Shown here: positions 8,436 to 16,984 of the stretch, piece after piece | Numbering within the stretch: position 1 is the stretch's first letter | How the letters are laid out: each line of letters begins with the position of its first letter | DNA from: Oscillospiraceae bacterium | GTDB lineage: Bacteria > Bacillota > Clostridia > Oscillospirales > Oscillospiraceae | Direction of reading: 5' to 3' | DNA length: 64,000 bases | NCBI GenBank assembly: GCA_017434755.1 | Contig: JAFRER010000021.1 | Coordinates: 186,001-250,000 of the forward strand | Translations under genes and position numbers: made by a program | The notes under the pieces: model-generated | Told to the model about the DNA's origin: nothing | What the model saw: the letters and a program-made list of their open reading frames with translations, nothing else | Databases searched by the model: none

Positions 8436-8486
8436 TTAGGATTCTTCACTCCTTTTCAAACGGCTTTCCGCCGGATAAACAAAGGA

Positions 8487-8515
8487 ATTATAGCATGCGG
8501 CAAAAACATCGTCAA
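8487..8515 (-). promoter_or_regulatory. Promoter of the CNNM/CorC pair
   Basis: TTGACG, 17-base spacer and TATAAT on the minus strand, about 50 bases before the first CorC start. It is a near-consensus sigma-A promoter. Confidence 0.8.
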
Positions 8516-8527
8516 GTGAATAGAATA

Positions 8528-8557
8528 TTGCGCGCACGGGGCTTTTTGTGGTATTAT
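8528..8557 (+). promoter_or_regulatory. Promoter of the barnase-like gene
   Basis: TTGCGC, 18-base spacer and TATTAT, 30 bases before the ribonuclease start. It is divergent from the CorC promoter 13 bases away. Confidence 0.6.
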
Positions 8558-8586
8558 CAGGACAGTTTTGATAAGGACTGACCTTC

Positions 8587-9207
8587 ATGAAAAACAAAAG
8601 CTTCATCTATATACTGATTGCGCTCATCCTCATCGCCGGATTCCTGTATCTGCGGAACAGCAGCACCGATGGGGATTCCGGGAACTCTTCGGACTCTCTG
8701 ATTCCCTCCACAGTCTCGGAGATCTCGGACGGCGGGGAAAACGGCTCTGAAGCGGCTGAACCGGCTGAAGCGGCGCAGGGCGGAGTGGATACGGCGCCGG
8801 CGGATAACGAACCGGATGCCGGGGAACCCGCACCGGCGGAAGAAACCGTCATCGACAAGGACGGCGTCTACGACTCCAAGGAAGAGGTTGCGCTGTATAT
8901 CCACACATACGGCACCCTGCCCTCAAACTACATCTCCAAGGAAGAGGCCATGAAAGCCGGCTGGTCCGGAAACGGCGGCGACAAGCTCGAAAAATACTGT
9001 CCCGGCAAGTGCATCGGCGGCAGCTGGTTCGGCAACTACGAGGGGAAGCTCCCCAAGGCGAAGGGTCGGACCTGGGCCGAATGCGACATCGATACACTCG
9101 GCGCCAAGAACCGCGGCGTGAAGCGGATCATCTTCTCCAACGATGGCCTCATCTACTATACGGAAGACCACTACGAAACATTTGAGCTCCTCTATGGGGA
9201 GCCATAA
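8587..9207 (+). CDS. Secreted or membrane-anchored ribonuclease of the barnase family
   Basis: The 206-residue protein has an N-terminal hydrophobic segment (5-21) without a clear cleavage site, then an acidic, Ala/Glu/Pro-rich linker (25-90). The barnase domain covers 92-203. Compared from memory with Bacillus barnase, the general base is Glu165 (in RTWAECD), the phosphate-binding arginines are Arg176 and Arg180, and the general acid is His195 (in YTEDHYETF). The IGGSWFGNYEGKLP segment also matches the family. It should cut single-stranded RNA outside the cell. No barstar-like inhibitor gene is next to it or elsewhere in the window, consistent with an exported enzyme. Roles could be nucleotide scavenging or antagonism of neighbours. 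Translation starts after ataaGGACTGACCTTC. Confidence 0.9.
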   Translation: MKNKSFIYILIALILIAGFLYLRNSSTDGDSGNSSDSLIPSTVSEISDGGENGSEAAEPAEAAQGGVDTAPADNEPDAGEPAPAEETVIDKDGVYDSKEEVALYIHTYGTLPSNYISKEEAMKAGWSGNGGDKLEKYCPGKCIGGSWFGNYEGKLPKAKGRTWAECDIDTLGAKNRGVKRIIFSNDGLIYYTEDHYETFELLYGEP

Positions 9208-9222
9208 TAAACAGGCTAAAAG

Positions 9223-9258
9223 AACAGCGGCCATGCAGAAAACTGCATGGCCGCTGTT
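9223..9258. terminator. Bidirectional terminator between the RNase and TIR array
   Basis: A perfect 16-bp stem (AACAGCGGCCATGCAG) with an AAAA loop lies between two convergent genes, 15 bases past the RNase stop and 10 bases past the mini zinc-ribbon stop. A shorter version of the same stem occurs at 26538-26566. Confidence 0.75.
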
Positions 9259-9267
9259 GCTTATCGT

Positions 9268-9495
9268 TCACATTTCCGGAAGAATAATCGCCTCCGAAAT
9301 ATTACCGGTCTTTATATTCTCTATGAAAGTGCCCATCAAATGGAGCGTTTTTTCAGATACCTGAAACTGCCCGGAAGCCCCCGAAAGAATCATGCTTTCA
9401 TGTGTCATGCTGCCGCAGTATTCGCAAATGCCAACGGCACTGTCTTCATAAAGCTGAATATTTCCGCCACACATTTTGCATTTGATGATGGCCAT
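9268..9495 (-). CDS. Zinc-ribbon-only mini-protein of the TIR array
   Basis: The 75-residue protein starts with the same MAIIKCKMCGG sequence as the five TIR proteins upstream and keeps the CxxC...CxxC zinc ribbon (Cys6, 9, 24, 27). It ends after an unrelated tail of about 45 residues; there is no TIR domain. The start has GAGGT at good spacing, like the full-length paralogue at 12119. It is the last gene of the array. It may be a decayed TIR gene, but the conserved start, intact frame and own ribosome site suggest a working small protein, for example one competing for whatever the zinc ribbon binds. The function is unknown. Confidence 0.7.
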   Translation of the reverse strand: MAIIKCKMCGGNIQLYEDSAVGICEYCGSMTHESMILSGASGQFQVSEKTLHLMGTFIENIKTGNISEAIILPEM

Positions 9496-9533
9496 TATTT
9501 CTTACCTCACATATGAGTTTTGATATTCAGCTT

Positions 9534-12119
9534 TTATGCTCCCATCTCAATCCACAAAGCAGGTCGTATAGCTATATGGTCACTTCTGATATCACGGCCA
9601 CCGTAACCAATAATGCCGCCGTTATATACACATGCAAAGTATTGGGACATGTGGCCTGGAGACCTAAGCCACCACCAAGTAGCCCTTTCATCTGCTTTAT
9701 TCGAAGTCCATGCTCCTTGAGCAATCGCATATTCAGTCGGCACACATTTTCTTTCTTCATCCGTGCTGAAAAACTGGTTAACCTCAGTGACGCTCAACAG
9801 GAACGTCTGATCTTGTGTAGCATTTCCAGGGCTTGCGCTGTAATTAGGGTTCTTGTCCGCGCTGACAGTGACTGTCGGTATCATAGACTGTTCCTCTACC
9901 GTGAAAGCTACATTCAGAAACGCACCATTTAGCCATTTACGAAGAGAACAGGTTTCCCATGTAACGCTTGAGAACGACGAGTTGGCCTGTTGGCAATCCA
10001 GTGCATATTTGCTGATGACAAGAATCCTGTCGCCTTCCTTTGCAAGCACCAACCATTCAATATCCTCTTTGCCATTGGCTGTGTTGTTGTCCTGCTCATA
10101 GGATCCAAAGTATATATAGGATCCTACCTGCGCTTTAGAAAAAAGCATCTTTCTATACTGCGGTTTGATGGCGCTCAGTTTGCTTGCACTGTCCTTGTAT
10201 GTGAGTCCTTCCAGCAGGAGATATGCAGCCTCATAATCGCCGGAATCAAGCAAGGCAACCGCTCTGTCGTATTTGCTCGATGCAATGGCATCGCTGTTTC
10301 CGATTTCATCCAGCAGCGCGTAGGCCGCATCATAATCACCAGAATCAAGCAAGGCCAGTGCTTTGTTCAGTTTTTGCTTCGGAATAATGACAGTCGTCAG
10401 GACAATCACAAACGCAATGCAGGCGAGGAGAATTGGGGCTGCTATCCCAATGATTTTTTTCAGTTTCCTTGCCGCTTGTTCCGTGGCGATGCGAGCCTCT
10501 TCCTCAAGGCGTTCCCGTTCCAGACGTTCAGTTTCCTCTCTGGCCTTGATCTCTTCGATTTTCCTTTGGCAAGCTGCAACCTGTTCATCGGCGTCCTTCC
10601 AGCCGGATATCTTGCGGAACATTTCGATAGCAGCATTGTACACCTCAGCTGTTCCTGCGTTGTTCATTTTCAACTTCGCCGCATCATAAATGGCATCCTT
10701 GCGACAGACCTCGGCTTTTTCAAAACATTTCCCGGCAAGCGCATCCGCGTCCTTGAAGCCGAAAATAGTCTTGAAACTTTCCGCCGCCGCCTTAAATGCC
10801 GATTCGGTATTTGCGGAGTTCATAGCCTTTATGGCATCGTTGTAGATGCCTGTCAGGCGGTCGTTTTCATTCCGCTCGTTGATATGGTCAATATATCCTT
10901 TCAATGATGAGGCGTTTCTTTCATCTCCAAAGCGAACAGCTTTTTGATAGTTATTGCTGCCGTCAAAGGGCAGCTCGCAGTCGGCAAGATCCTCCTGCTT
11001 TCTCACATGTTGTTCCGCCATCAGCTTGCCAAGATAGGCATGGGCATTCTCCGGATCCTGATCCAGCACGCGCTCGCAATAGTCGTCCGCCTCCTTGAAG
11101 TTTCCGTCCTCAAGGAACATGAAGGCACGCTTCAGCAGCGGCGCAACGCCCGCTCCGGCAGGGCCGGATTCCTTGACCACCTCTTTTACCACTTCTCTGA
11201 CCACTGGCACTTCTGGCTTCTTATCTGCAGAGAGCACTTTGTCGATGCCGCGGATCAGATCCTGAATAAACCCGATCTTGCCCATGTCGTAGCTCATCAG
11301 AACAGCAAGCTGTTCCGGAAGATCATAGGGGTCCATGTCCCGATAACAAGGCAGCAGGAGCTTGCTCCTGTCCTTCCGCATGAGGGCCAGATAGCGGCTC
11401 CACTCGTTCTTCACCCATACCGCGTTGAGGTTCTCGGCGCTCGTACCGACCACCACCATCACCTTCGCGCTGTTGAGGGCGGCGAAGATGTACGGCTCGT
11501 ACTGTGTGCCGGGGATGTCCTCCAGCGAAATGCGCGAGAAGAAGACCCGCCAGCCCTTTTCGGTAAGCTGGTAATAGATGTCCTGCGCGAGGATGCTGTC
11601 GCGGGTGCGGTTTCCCTCCGCGTCCAGTTCCTTGTAGCTGATGAAGACGTCATAGGGCTCGGTATTCTGCGAGGTGGCGAGGATGCCCCGCTGCACCTCG
11701 GCGATCTTCGCCGCATCCTTCTGATACTGCCTCCGGGTAATGCCGTCGGAGTGCTCCACGGCGGCAAGGTAGTCCACATCCTCAAGGAAGCTGTCGAAGC
11801 TCGCCCTGTGGCAGGTGGGCAGCCACTCATAGGTGACCGGGTCCTCCACGTATTCGATGCCGAAGCGGCAGAGCGCGCAGCACCAGTGGGCCTCCGCGTC
11901 CGTGTCGTCCTCGGCAACGATCCTCTCATAGACAGCGAGCGCCTTATCAAATTCGCCGGTCCGACGGAAATGGTTGCCGCGGTTGAAAGCAGCCGCACGC
12001 TGATCATCGCTGACCTTTGGGAAAGTCATGGTGCTGCCGCAGTATTCGCAGGTCCCGAATGTTTTGTCCTCCGCGACGTGCACATCCCCGCCGCACATTT
12101 TGCATTTGATGATCGCCAT
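9534..12119 (-). CDS. Zinc ribbon-TIR-TM-DUF6273-type protein
   Basis: The 861-residue protein has five parts. These are a zinc ribbon (Cys6/9/24/27), a helical TPR-like linker (40-150), and a TIR domain (155-295) with DVFISYKE and putative NADase Glu208 in QYEPYIF. A TPR/SEL-like region and a charged coiled coil (330-550) follow. Then come one membrane segment (556-578, preceded by RKLKK) and a C-terminal domain (about 665-860) with TWETCSLRKWLN, WWWLRSPG and RPALWI, the pattern I recognise as DUF6273. The basic flank on the N-terminal side predicts TIR inside and DUF6273 outside. TIR enzymes of bacteria and plants split NAD+ or make cyclic ADP-ribose signals; here a signal sensed outside may switch it. 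The 3' half is visibly more AT-rich than the 5' module. Confidence 0.85.
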   Translation of the reverse strand: MAIIKCKMCGGDVHVAEDKTFGTCEYCGSTMTFPKVSDDQRAAAFNRGNHFRRTGEFDKALAVYERIVAEDDTDAEAHWCCALCRFGIEYVEDPVTYEWLPTCHRASFDSFLEDVDYLAAVEHSDGITRRQYQKDAAKIAEVQRGILATSQNTEPYDVFISYKELDAEGNRTRDSILAQDIYYQLTEKGWRVFFSRISLEDIPGTQYEPYIFAALNSAKVMVVVGTSAENLNAVWVKNEWSRYLALMRKDRSKLLLPCYRDMDPYDLPEQLAVLMSYDMGKIGFIQDLIRGIDKVLSADKKPEVPVVREVVKEVVKESGPAGAGVAPLLKRAFMFLEDGNFKEADDYCERVLDQDPENAHAYLGKLMAEQHVRKQEDLADCELPFDGSNNYQKAVRFGDERNASSLKGYIDHINERNENDRLTGIYNDAIKAMNSANTESAFKAAAESFKTIFGFKDADALAGKCFEKAEVCRKDAIYDAAKLKMNNAGTAEVYNAAIEMFRKISGWKDADEQVAACQRKIEEIKAREETERLERERLEEEARIATEQAARKLKKIIGIAAPILLACIAFVIVLTTVIIPKQKLNKALALLDSGDYDAAYALLDEIGNSDAIASSKYDRAVALLDSGDYEAAYLLLEGLTYKDSASKLSAIKPQYRKMLFSKAQVGSYIYFGSYEQDNNTANGKEDIEWLVLAKEGDRILVISKYALDCQQANSSFSSVTWETCSLRKWLNGAFLNVAFTVEEQSMIPTVTVSADKNPNYSASPGNATQDQTFLLSVTEVNQFFSTDEERKCVPTEYAIAQGAWTSNKADERATWWWLRSPGHMSQYFACVYNGGIIGYGGRDIRSDHIAIRPALWIEMGA

Positions 12120-12156
12120 TTATCTATACCTCACGAATGATATTTGAGAATTTGAC

Positions 12157-14706
12157 TTATGCCCCCAGATCTATCCACATTGCAGGACGAACAGCAACCA
12201 TGTTGCGGTAAACATAGCGCCCGTCATAGTCGACCTCTCCGCTGAAGTTGACATATGCTGCCAAGTTGGAATACCGTCCTTGTGTACGCAGCCACCACAG
12301 GCATACTGTCATCTCCCCTTCCGCGGTTCGTTTCCCTCCTGTCTCAGCACCCTGTTTTTTCGCATAGGCCGTTGCAGAGCATTTCCTTTCTTCAGGGGAT
12401 GTAAAATACTTTTTTGCTTCCGGTATGCTAAGCAGAAACACCTCATCTGTTGTGCTGTTACCAACTGTTGTTTTATAATACGGGTTTTTATCGGCAGAAA
12501 CCATTCCCCTGTGAATCAGTTTCTTTTCATACTCGTTGAAAGCTGTTTTCATAAACTCATTGTTGAGCCAGATCCGAAGCGAGCACGTTTCCCATGTCTC
12601 ATCTGTACCAGTCCTGTTGTGCGGTTGGCTGTCCAACGCATACTTGCTGAGCAGAAGAAGTCTGCCGTTTTCCCTCGCAAGCACAAGCCATTCAATCGGC
12701 TTTTTTACTCCGCTTTCAATATAGTATTCGCCGAATGTCAAGGTATCTCCCGGTTTCTTATCCAGAAAATCCACTCCGAGATACTCTTCGCGGACTTTTC
12801 TCTTAATATATTCACTGCCGTTCATCCGTCTCATGGCTTCTTCGAAAGAATACTCTGGCTTGATGCTTTTACTGTTTCTGCTTTCCTCGATTATCTCCTC
12901 TGTTTTTTTGATGCTTTCTCTGATTATGCCTATTTCTTTATCAAGATCCTGTCTTGATTGATAGTTTCCAAGTCTTTTCTCTGCTTCCCCGACCACAGTT
13001 TCTAGTTCTTCAAGCTGCTTTCGGCATTCTTGGATATTGCTTTTGATCTGCTCCTTCTGTTTCCCGGCAAATACTCCGAGGCCATTAAGATCTTCCTCAT
13101 ATTTTGTAATTTGCTCCCGCAGGAGGGCAGCCTTTGCTTTTCCAGTGTTTCTTACTGTCAGGTTTTCTCCATAGTGCTCTGCTATAAGAGCTTTCTGCTG
13201 CAGTTGCTGCCTTTCTTCTACAAGTGCATTCTGCAGATCCTGCAAGGCATTTTCTGCACGCCTCTTTCGCAGGGTAAGCAATATTTTTTCTACATCATTG
13301 TCCAGCCTGCGCTGTTCCTCTTCTTTCCGCCGCCTCTCTTCTTCCTTTCGTCTTCTTTCTTCTTCCTGCCTTTTCCTCTCTTCTTCCTGACGACGAAGCC
13401 TTTCTTCTTCTTTTCTCCTCTTCTCTTCGGCTATCAGCTCATCCCGTTTTCTCTTTGCTTCGGCCCTTTCTGCTTCCCAATCCTTCAGCTTCTCCGCGAG
13501 TTCGCCGGTCGCGAAACGTTTTGCCCGTTCATAGACGCCGCTCTCCGATGCAGGGTCGGATTCCATGGCGATGACTGTATCTCTGAGGGCATTAAGCGTC
13601 GATATGCGTTTTCTGGCCATATACAGGCCCAGATACGCGTTCGCATTTCTTACGTCGGTGTCCAGGATCCGGTCAAAATAGCCCTTTGCCGCATCCCAGT
13701 CACTATCCTCCAGCGCCATCGCTCCACGCTGGATCAGTGCCTCGACAGTCGGCCCTCCCGATACGACCTGTTGTATGACCGGCTGCGGTTCCTGCTTTTC
13801 AGGGGCTTTCTCTTTCCCCAGCAGCTTTTCCACGCCGTGGAGGAGATCCTGCATGGCGCCGATCTTTCCCATGTTCTGGGCGGCGAGTGCACGCAGCTCC
13901 TTCGGCATGTCATAGGGATCCATGTCCTTATAGACCGGGATAATCGTCTTCGGCTGGCCGGAAGCAATCAGCTTGAGGAAACGGCTCCACTCGTTCTTTA
14001 CCCACACGGCATTGAAATAGTCGAAGTCGGTACCGACCACGATCATCACTTTTGCGGAATTCAGCGCCGCGAAGATAAACGGCTCATATTCCACACCGAG
14101 CTTGCCCTCGAGGGAGATGCGGGAGAAGAAGACGCGATAGCCCTCTTTTGTCAGAGCACGGTAAATATCCTGCGCGATCACGCTATCCGGCGTGCGCTCC
14201 CCGTCCTCATCCAGTTCCTTGTAGGAGATGAATACGTCATATGGCTCTTCCTTGCCGGAGACCTCCAGGATGCGCTTGCGAAGAGTCTCGATCTGCCGGG
14301 TCTCTTCCCGGTACAGGCGGTGGGCGACGGAGTCTGCATTCTCACAGGCCTGCTCGTAGTTGGGATCATCCTCCACGCTGTCGAAGCTGGAACGGTGGCA
14401 GGTGGGAATCTTCTTTCCTGTGGCAGGATCGTCCACGTACTCAATGCCGTATTTGCACAGCACCAGTCCCCAGTAGGCCTCTGCCTCCTCCGGGAAGTCC
14501 GCGACGATCGTCTCGAATACGCCCGCTGCCTTGTCGAACTCGCAGGAACGCAGAAGTCGGCCAGCTCTGTTGAACAGAGTCAGCTTCTTCTCATCGTCCA
14601 CCTTGGGAACTGTCTGCTTCGTGCCGCAGTATTCGCATTCGCAGACACTGGAATCCTCCAGGATCTCCAGATCCCCGCCGCACATTTTGCACTTGATGAT
14701 GGCCAT
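12157..14706 (-). CDS. Zinc ribbon-TIR-coiled coil-DUF6273-type protein
   Basis: The 849-residue protein repeats the common N-terminal module (zinc ribbon Cys6/9/24/27; TIR about 155-295; Glu208 in VEYEPFIF). It then differs from its downstream paralogue. A helical repeat (320-400) leads into a very charged Glu/Arg coiled coil (about 405-500), more helices (500-610) and a C-terminal DUF6273-type domain (about 650-849) with TWETCSLRIWLN, WWLRTQG and RPAMWID. No membrane segment is evident, so this form should be cytosolic. The coiled coil could drive oligomerisation, which activates many TIR NADases. The start has TAAGGAGCAATAGCT before ATG. Confidence 0.85.
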   Translation of the reverse strand: MAIIKCKMCGGDLEILEDSSVCECEYCGTKQTVPKVDDEKKLTLFNRAGRLLRSCEFDKAAGVFETIVADFPEEAEAYWGLVLCKYGIEYVDDPATGKKIPTCHRSSFDSVEDDPNYEQACENADSVAHRLYREETRQIETLRKRILEVSGKEEPYDVFISYKELDEDGERTPDSVIAQDIYRALTKEGYRVFFSRISLEGKLGVEYEPFIFAALNSAKVMIVVGTDFDYFNAVWVKNEWSRFLKLIASGQPKTIIPVYKDMDPYDMPKELRALAAQNMGKIGAMQDLLHGVEKLLGKEKAPEKQEPQPVIQQVVSGGPTVEALIQRGAMALEDSDWDAAKGYFDRILDTDVRNANAYLGLYMARKRISTLNALRDTVIAMESDPASESGVYERAKRFATGELAEKLKDWEAERAEAKRKRDELIAEEKRRKEEERLRRQEEERKRQEEERRRKEEERRRKEEEQRRLDNDVEKILLTLRKRRAENALQDLQNALVEERQQLQQKALIAEHYGENLTVRNTGKAKAALLREQITKYEEDLNGLGVFAGKQKEQIKSNIQECRKQLEELETVVGEAEKRLGNYQSRQDLDKEIGIIRESIKKTEEIIEESRNSKSIKPEYSFEEAMRRMNGSEYIKRKVREEYLGVDFLDKKPGDTLTFGEYYIESGVKKPIEWLVLARENGRLLLLSKYALDSQPHNRTGTDETWETCSLRIWLNNEFMKTAFNEYEKKLIHRGMVSADKNPYYKTTVGNSTTDEVFLLSIPEAKKYFTSPEERKCSATAYAKKQGAETGGKRTAEGEMTVCLWWLRTQGRYSNLAAYVNFSGEVDYDGRYVYRNMVAVRPAMWIDLGA

Positions 14707-14767
14707 AGCTATTGCTCCTTACTTTGGAGATTTTGCGTAAAAACGATAATCTATTTCATGAAAAGTC

Positions 14768-15466
14768 TCACTTGTTCAGCTTGCACATGCGGTTGCGGTC
14801 GGCAAGGAGAGAGTTCGCTTTCGCGCAGAGCGTCTTAGCAGCTGCAAAGTCCTTGTCCAGAACGGCGTTCCCTAGCTCGTCGACGAGCCCGGTCAGATTC
14901 TCCTCGATGTCGGCAAGCGCATCGCTGCTGACAGGATCGGAAAAGCGCAGAGCCTCGGCAAAGGCATCCAGCGCCTTCTTCGTCTCCGCATCCTCACACT
15001 GGCCTGCAACAAAAACGGCCTTGGACTGCAGGGCGCGCATTGTGCCCACGTTGGCCTTGTGCACGACATCCTGCCGCTCGATCTCCTCTTTCATGGTATC
15101 GGCTGCAATGAATCCGACGGCGAACACACCCAGCAGGATCACATACAGGACCACGGGGATCCACGCCTTGACATCCACGAACTTCGCAAGGATCATGAAG
15201 AGCAGGCTCAGGGCAAGCTGCAGGATCAGATAGATCGTGGTCAGCCTGGCAAGGGGGAAGCCGTAGAACTTGCTGCGCACATCGTGGCCCTCAAAATCAA
15301 AGGCTTTCGGGTAGGAATAGATCTGGACGCCCACGGCGATGACCGCGAAGACATAGCTCAGCCAGAAAACAGCGTTGTGCCTGAAGGGCACGGCAAACAC
15401 GATAACGTTGAACACAACAAAGATGATTGCCAGCGCTACATAAAAACGGATCCTGTTTTTACTCAT
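14768..15466 (-). CDS. Four-helix membrane protein of unknown function in the TIR array
   Basis: The 232-residue protein has about four membrane segments in its first 125 residues (near 8-25, 30-47, 70-90 and 98-117). A cytosolic helical tail of ~105 residues follows, rich in Ala and acidic residues. No catalytic motif was recognised. I chose ATG at 15466 because AGAGGT lies 8 bases upstream; an in-frame TTG at 15487 would overlap the preceding gene. It lies between two TIR genes with short gaps and is probably co-transcribed. It might be the membrane partner of the soluble TIR proteins or a pore-forming effector, but that is speculation. Confidence 0.7.
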   Translation of the reverse strand: MSKNRIRFYVALAIIFVVFNVIVFAVPFRHNAVFWLSYVFAVIAVGVQIYSYPKAFDFEGHDVRSKFYGFPLARLTTIYLILQLALSLLFMILAKFVDVKAWIPVVLYVILLGVFAVGFIAADTMKEEIERQDVVHKANVGTMRALQSKAVFVAGQCEDAETKKALDAFAEALRFSDPVSSDALADIEENLTGLVDELGNAVLDKDFAAAKTLCAKANSLLADRNRMCKLNK

Positions 15467-15476
15467 TTCTATACCT

Positions 15477-16952
15477 CTATTCTTCAACTTTTTCTTCTTG
15501 TTTTATAAGCAGTATTCTATCGATTTCTTTAAGGCGTTTTTCTATTTCTTTCTTCCTGTTGGGTTTAAATGGACTAAGAAAATACAATTCCCTTTCCAAG
15601 TCGCCTTTTTCATTTAATATGGCGTCATGCTCAGCCTTGATTCTCATTTCTTTTTCATATGCTGCTTTTGCCATAATCCTTTCTTCTTCCCGAAGCCTCT
15701 TTGCCTCAATTCTTTCTTCTTCGATTCTCGTTAAATCGTTTGAAAGCTGGCCTGCGGCAAACTGTTTTGCTCTGTAAAAGGTCCTGCTCTCAACGGCAGG
15801 ATCTTCATCCTTAGAAATGATCTCATCCCGCAATTCTTCAAATGAGGATATACATGTCTCAGCCATGTATAACCCGAGAAATGCATCAGCGTTTTGGGTA
15901 TCACTGTCCAGTACCCTGTCAAAATAGCCTTTTGCTGAATTCCAATATTTGTCTTCCAACGCCATTCTTCCACGTTGGAGCAAAGCTTCAACATTTGGAC
16001 CTCCTGATATTGCCTGCTGAATGACCGGCTGCGTTTCCTTCTTCTCTGCAGTTTTGTCCTTTCCAAGAAGCTTCTCCACCCCGCGAATGAGGTCCTGCAT
16101 GGAGCCTACCTTCCCCATGTCCTGCGCCGCAAGTTTGTTGAACTCCTTGGGCATGTCATAGGCATCGATACCCTTGAATACCGGAATCAGCGTCTTTTTC
16201 TGCCCGGAGGCGATCAGTGCAAGAAAGCGGCTCCACTCGTTCTTTACCCAGACGGCGTTGAAATAGTCATAGTCCGTTCCGACGACGAGCATCACCTTCG
16301 CGGAGTTCAAGGCCGCGAAGATATATGGCTCGTATTCCACGCCAAGCTTGTCTTCAAGGCTGATGCGGGAGAAGAATACCCTGTATCCTTTCTCCGTAAG
16401 TTCCGTATAGATATCCTGCGCAATCACACTGTCGAGCGTGCGCTCACCGTTCTCATCCAGTTCCTTGTAGCTGATAAAGACATCATACGGTTCTTCTTTT
16501 GAGGACACCTCGATGATGCGCTTGCGGAGCTCTTCGATCTGCTTTGCCTCGTCCCGGTATACACGGCGGGCAACCGTATCGGAGCATTCCATCACCATCT
16601 CGAAGTTGGGATCGTCCATGAGACTCTCAAAACTGGAGCGGTGGCAGGTGGGGATCTTCTTCCCGGTTGCGGGATCGTCCACGTATTCGATGCCGAACTT
16701 GCAAAGGATAAGACCCCAGTATGCCTCGGCCTCCTGGTCGAAGTCGGAGATTATGGTCTCGTACACTCCGGCTGCCTTGTCGAATTCACAGGCGGAGCGA
16801 AGCCGATTGGCCCGCTCGAAGAGCTTGATCTTCTTTTCGTCATCTGCCTTGGGAACGGTCTGCTTCGTGCCGCAGTATTCACATTCGCATACGCTGGAAT
16901 CCTCGAGGATCTCCAGATCTCCGCCGCACATCTTGCATTTGATGATTGCCAT
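15477..16952 (-). CDS. Zinc ribbon-TIR-coiled coil protein
   Basis: The 491-residue protein is the shortest full TIR member. It has the common zinc ribbon (Cys6/9/24/27), a helical linker, TIR (about 155-295) with Glu208 in VEYEPYIF, one helical repeat region (320-400) and a charged coiled-coil tail (405-491). There is no membrane segment and no C-terminal sensor. It may act alone, join hetero-oligomers with the longer paralogues, or represent the ancestral core. The first 300 residues are nearly the same as in the 849-residue paralogue, down to the TATGKKIPTCHRSSF-like stretch after the zinc ribbon. Confidence 0.85.
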   Translation of the reverse strand: MAIIKCKMCGGDLEILEDSSVCECEYCGTKQTVPKADDEKKIKLFERANRLRSACEFDKAAGVYETIISDFDQEAEAYWGLILCKFGIEYVDDPATGKKIPTCHRSSFESLMDDPNFEMVMECSDTVARRVYRDEAKQIEELRKRIIEVSSKEEPYDVFISYKELDENGERTLDSVIAQDIYTELTEKGYRVFFSRISLEDKLGVEYEPYIFAALNSAKVMLVVGTDYDYFNAVWVKNEWSRFLALIASGQKKTLIPVFKGIDAYDMPKEFNKLAAQDMGKVGSMQDLIRGVEKLLGKDKTAEKKETQPVIQQAISGGPNVEALLQRGRMALEDKYWNSAKGYFDRVLDSDTQNADAFLGLYMAETCISSFEELRDEIISKDEDPAVESRTFYRAKQFAAGQLSNDLTRIEEERIEAKRLREEERIMAKAAYEKEMRIKAEHDAILNEKGDLERELYFLSPFKPNRKKEIEKRLKEIDRILLIKQEEKVEE

Positions 16953-16984
16953 CCTCTAGCCCTGCCTTTTACCTATCTTCTTTT

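Noticed and set aside
10944..14838. Long plus-strand frames opposite the TIR genes
   Set aside because: They repeat wherever the shared TIR module repeats, on the opposite strand, so they are shadows of a conserved coding sequence. None has a plausible ribosome site or domain.
15467..15487. TTG start adding seven residues to the four-helix membrane protein
   Set aside because: It overlaps the previous stop and lacks a spaced ribosome site, whereas ATG at 15466 has AGAGGT 8 bases upstream.
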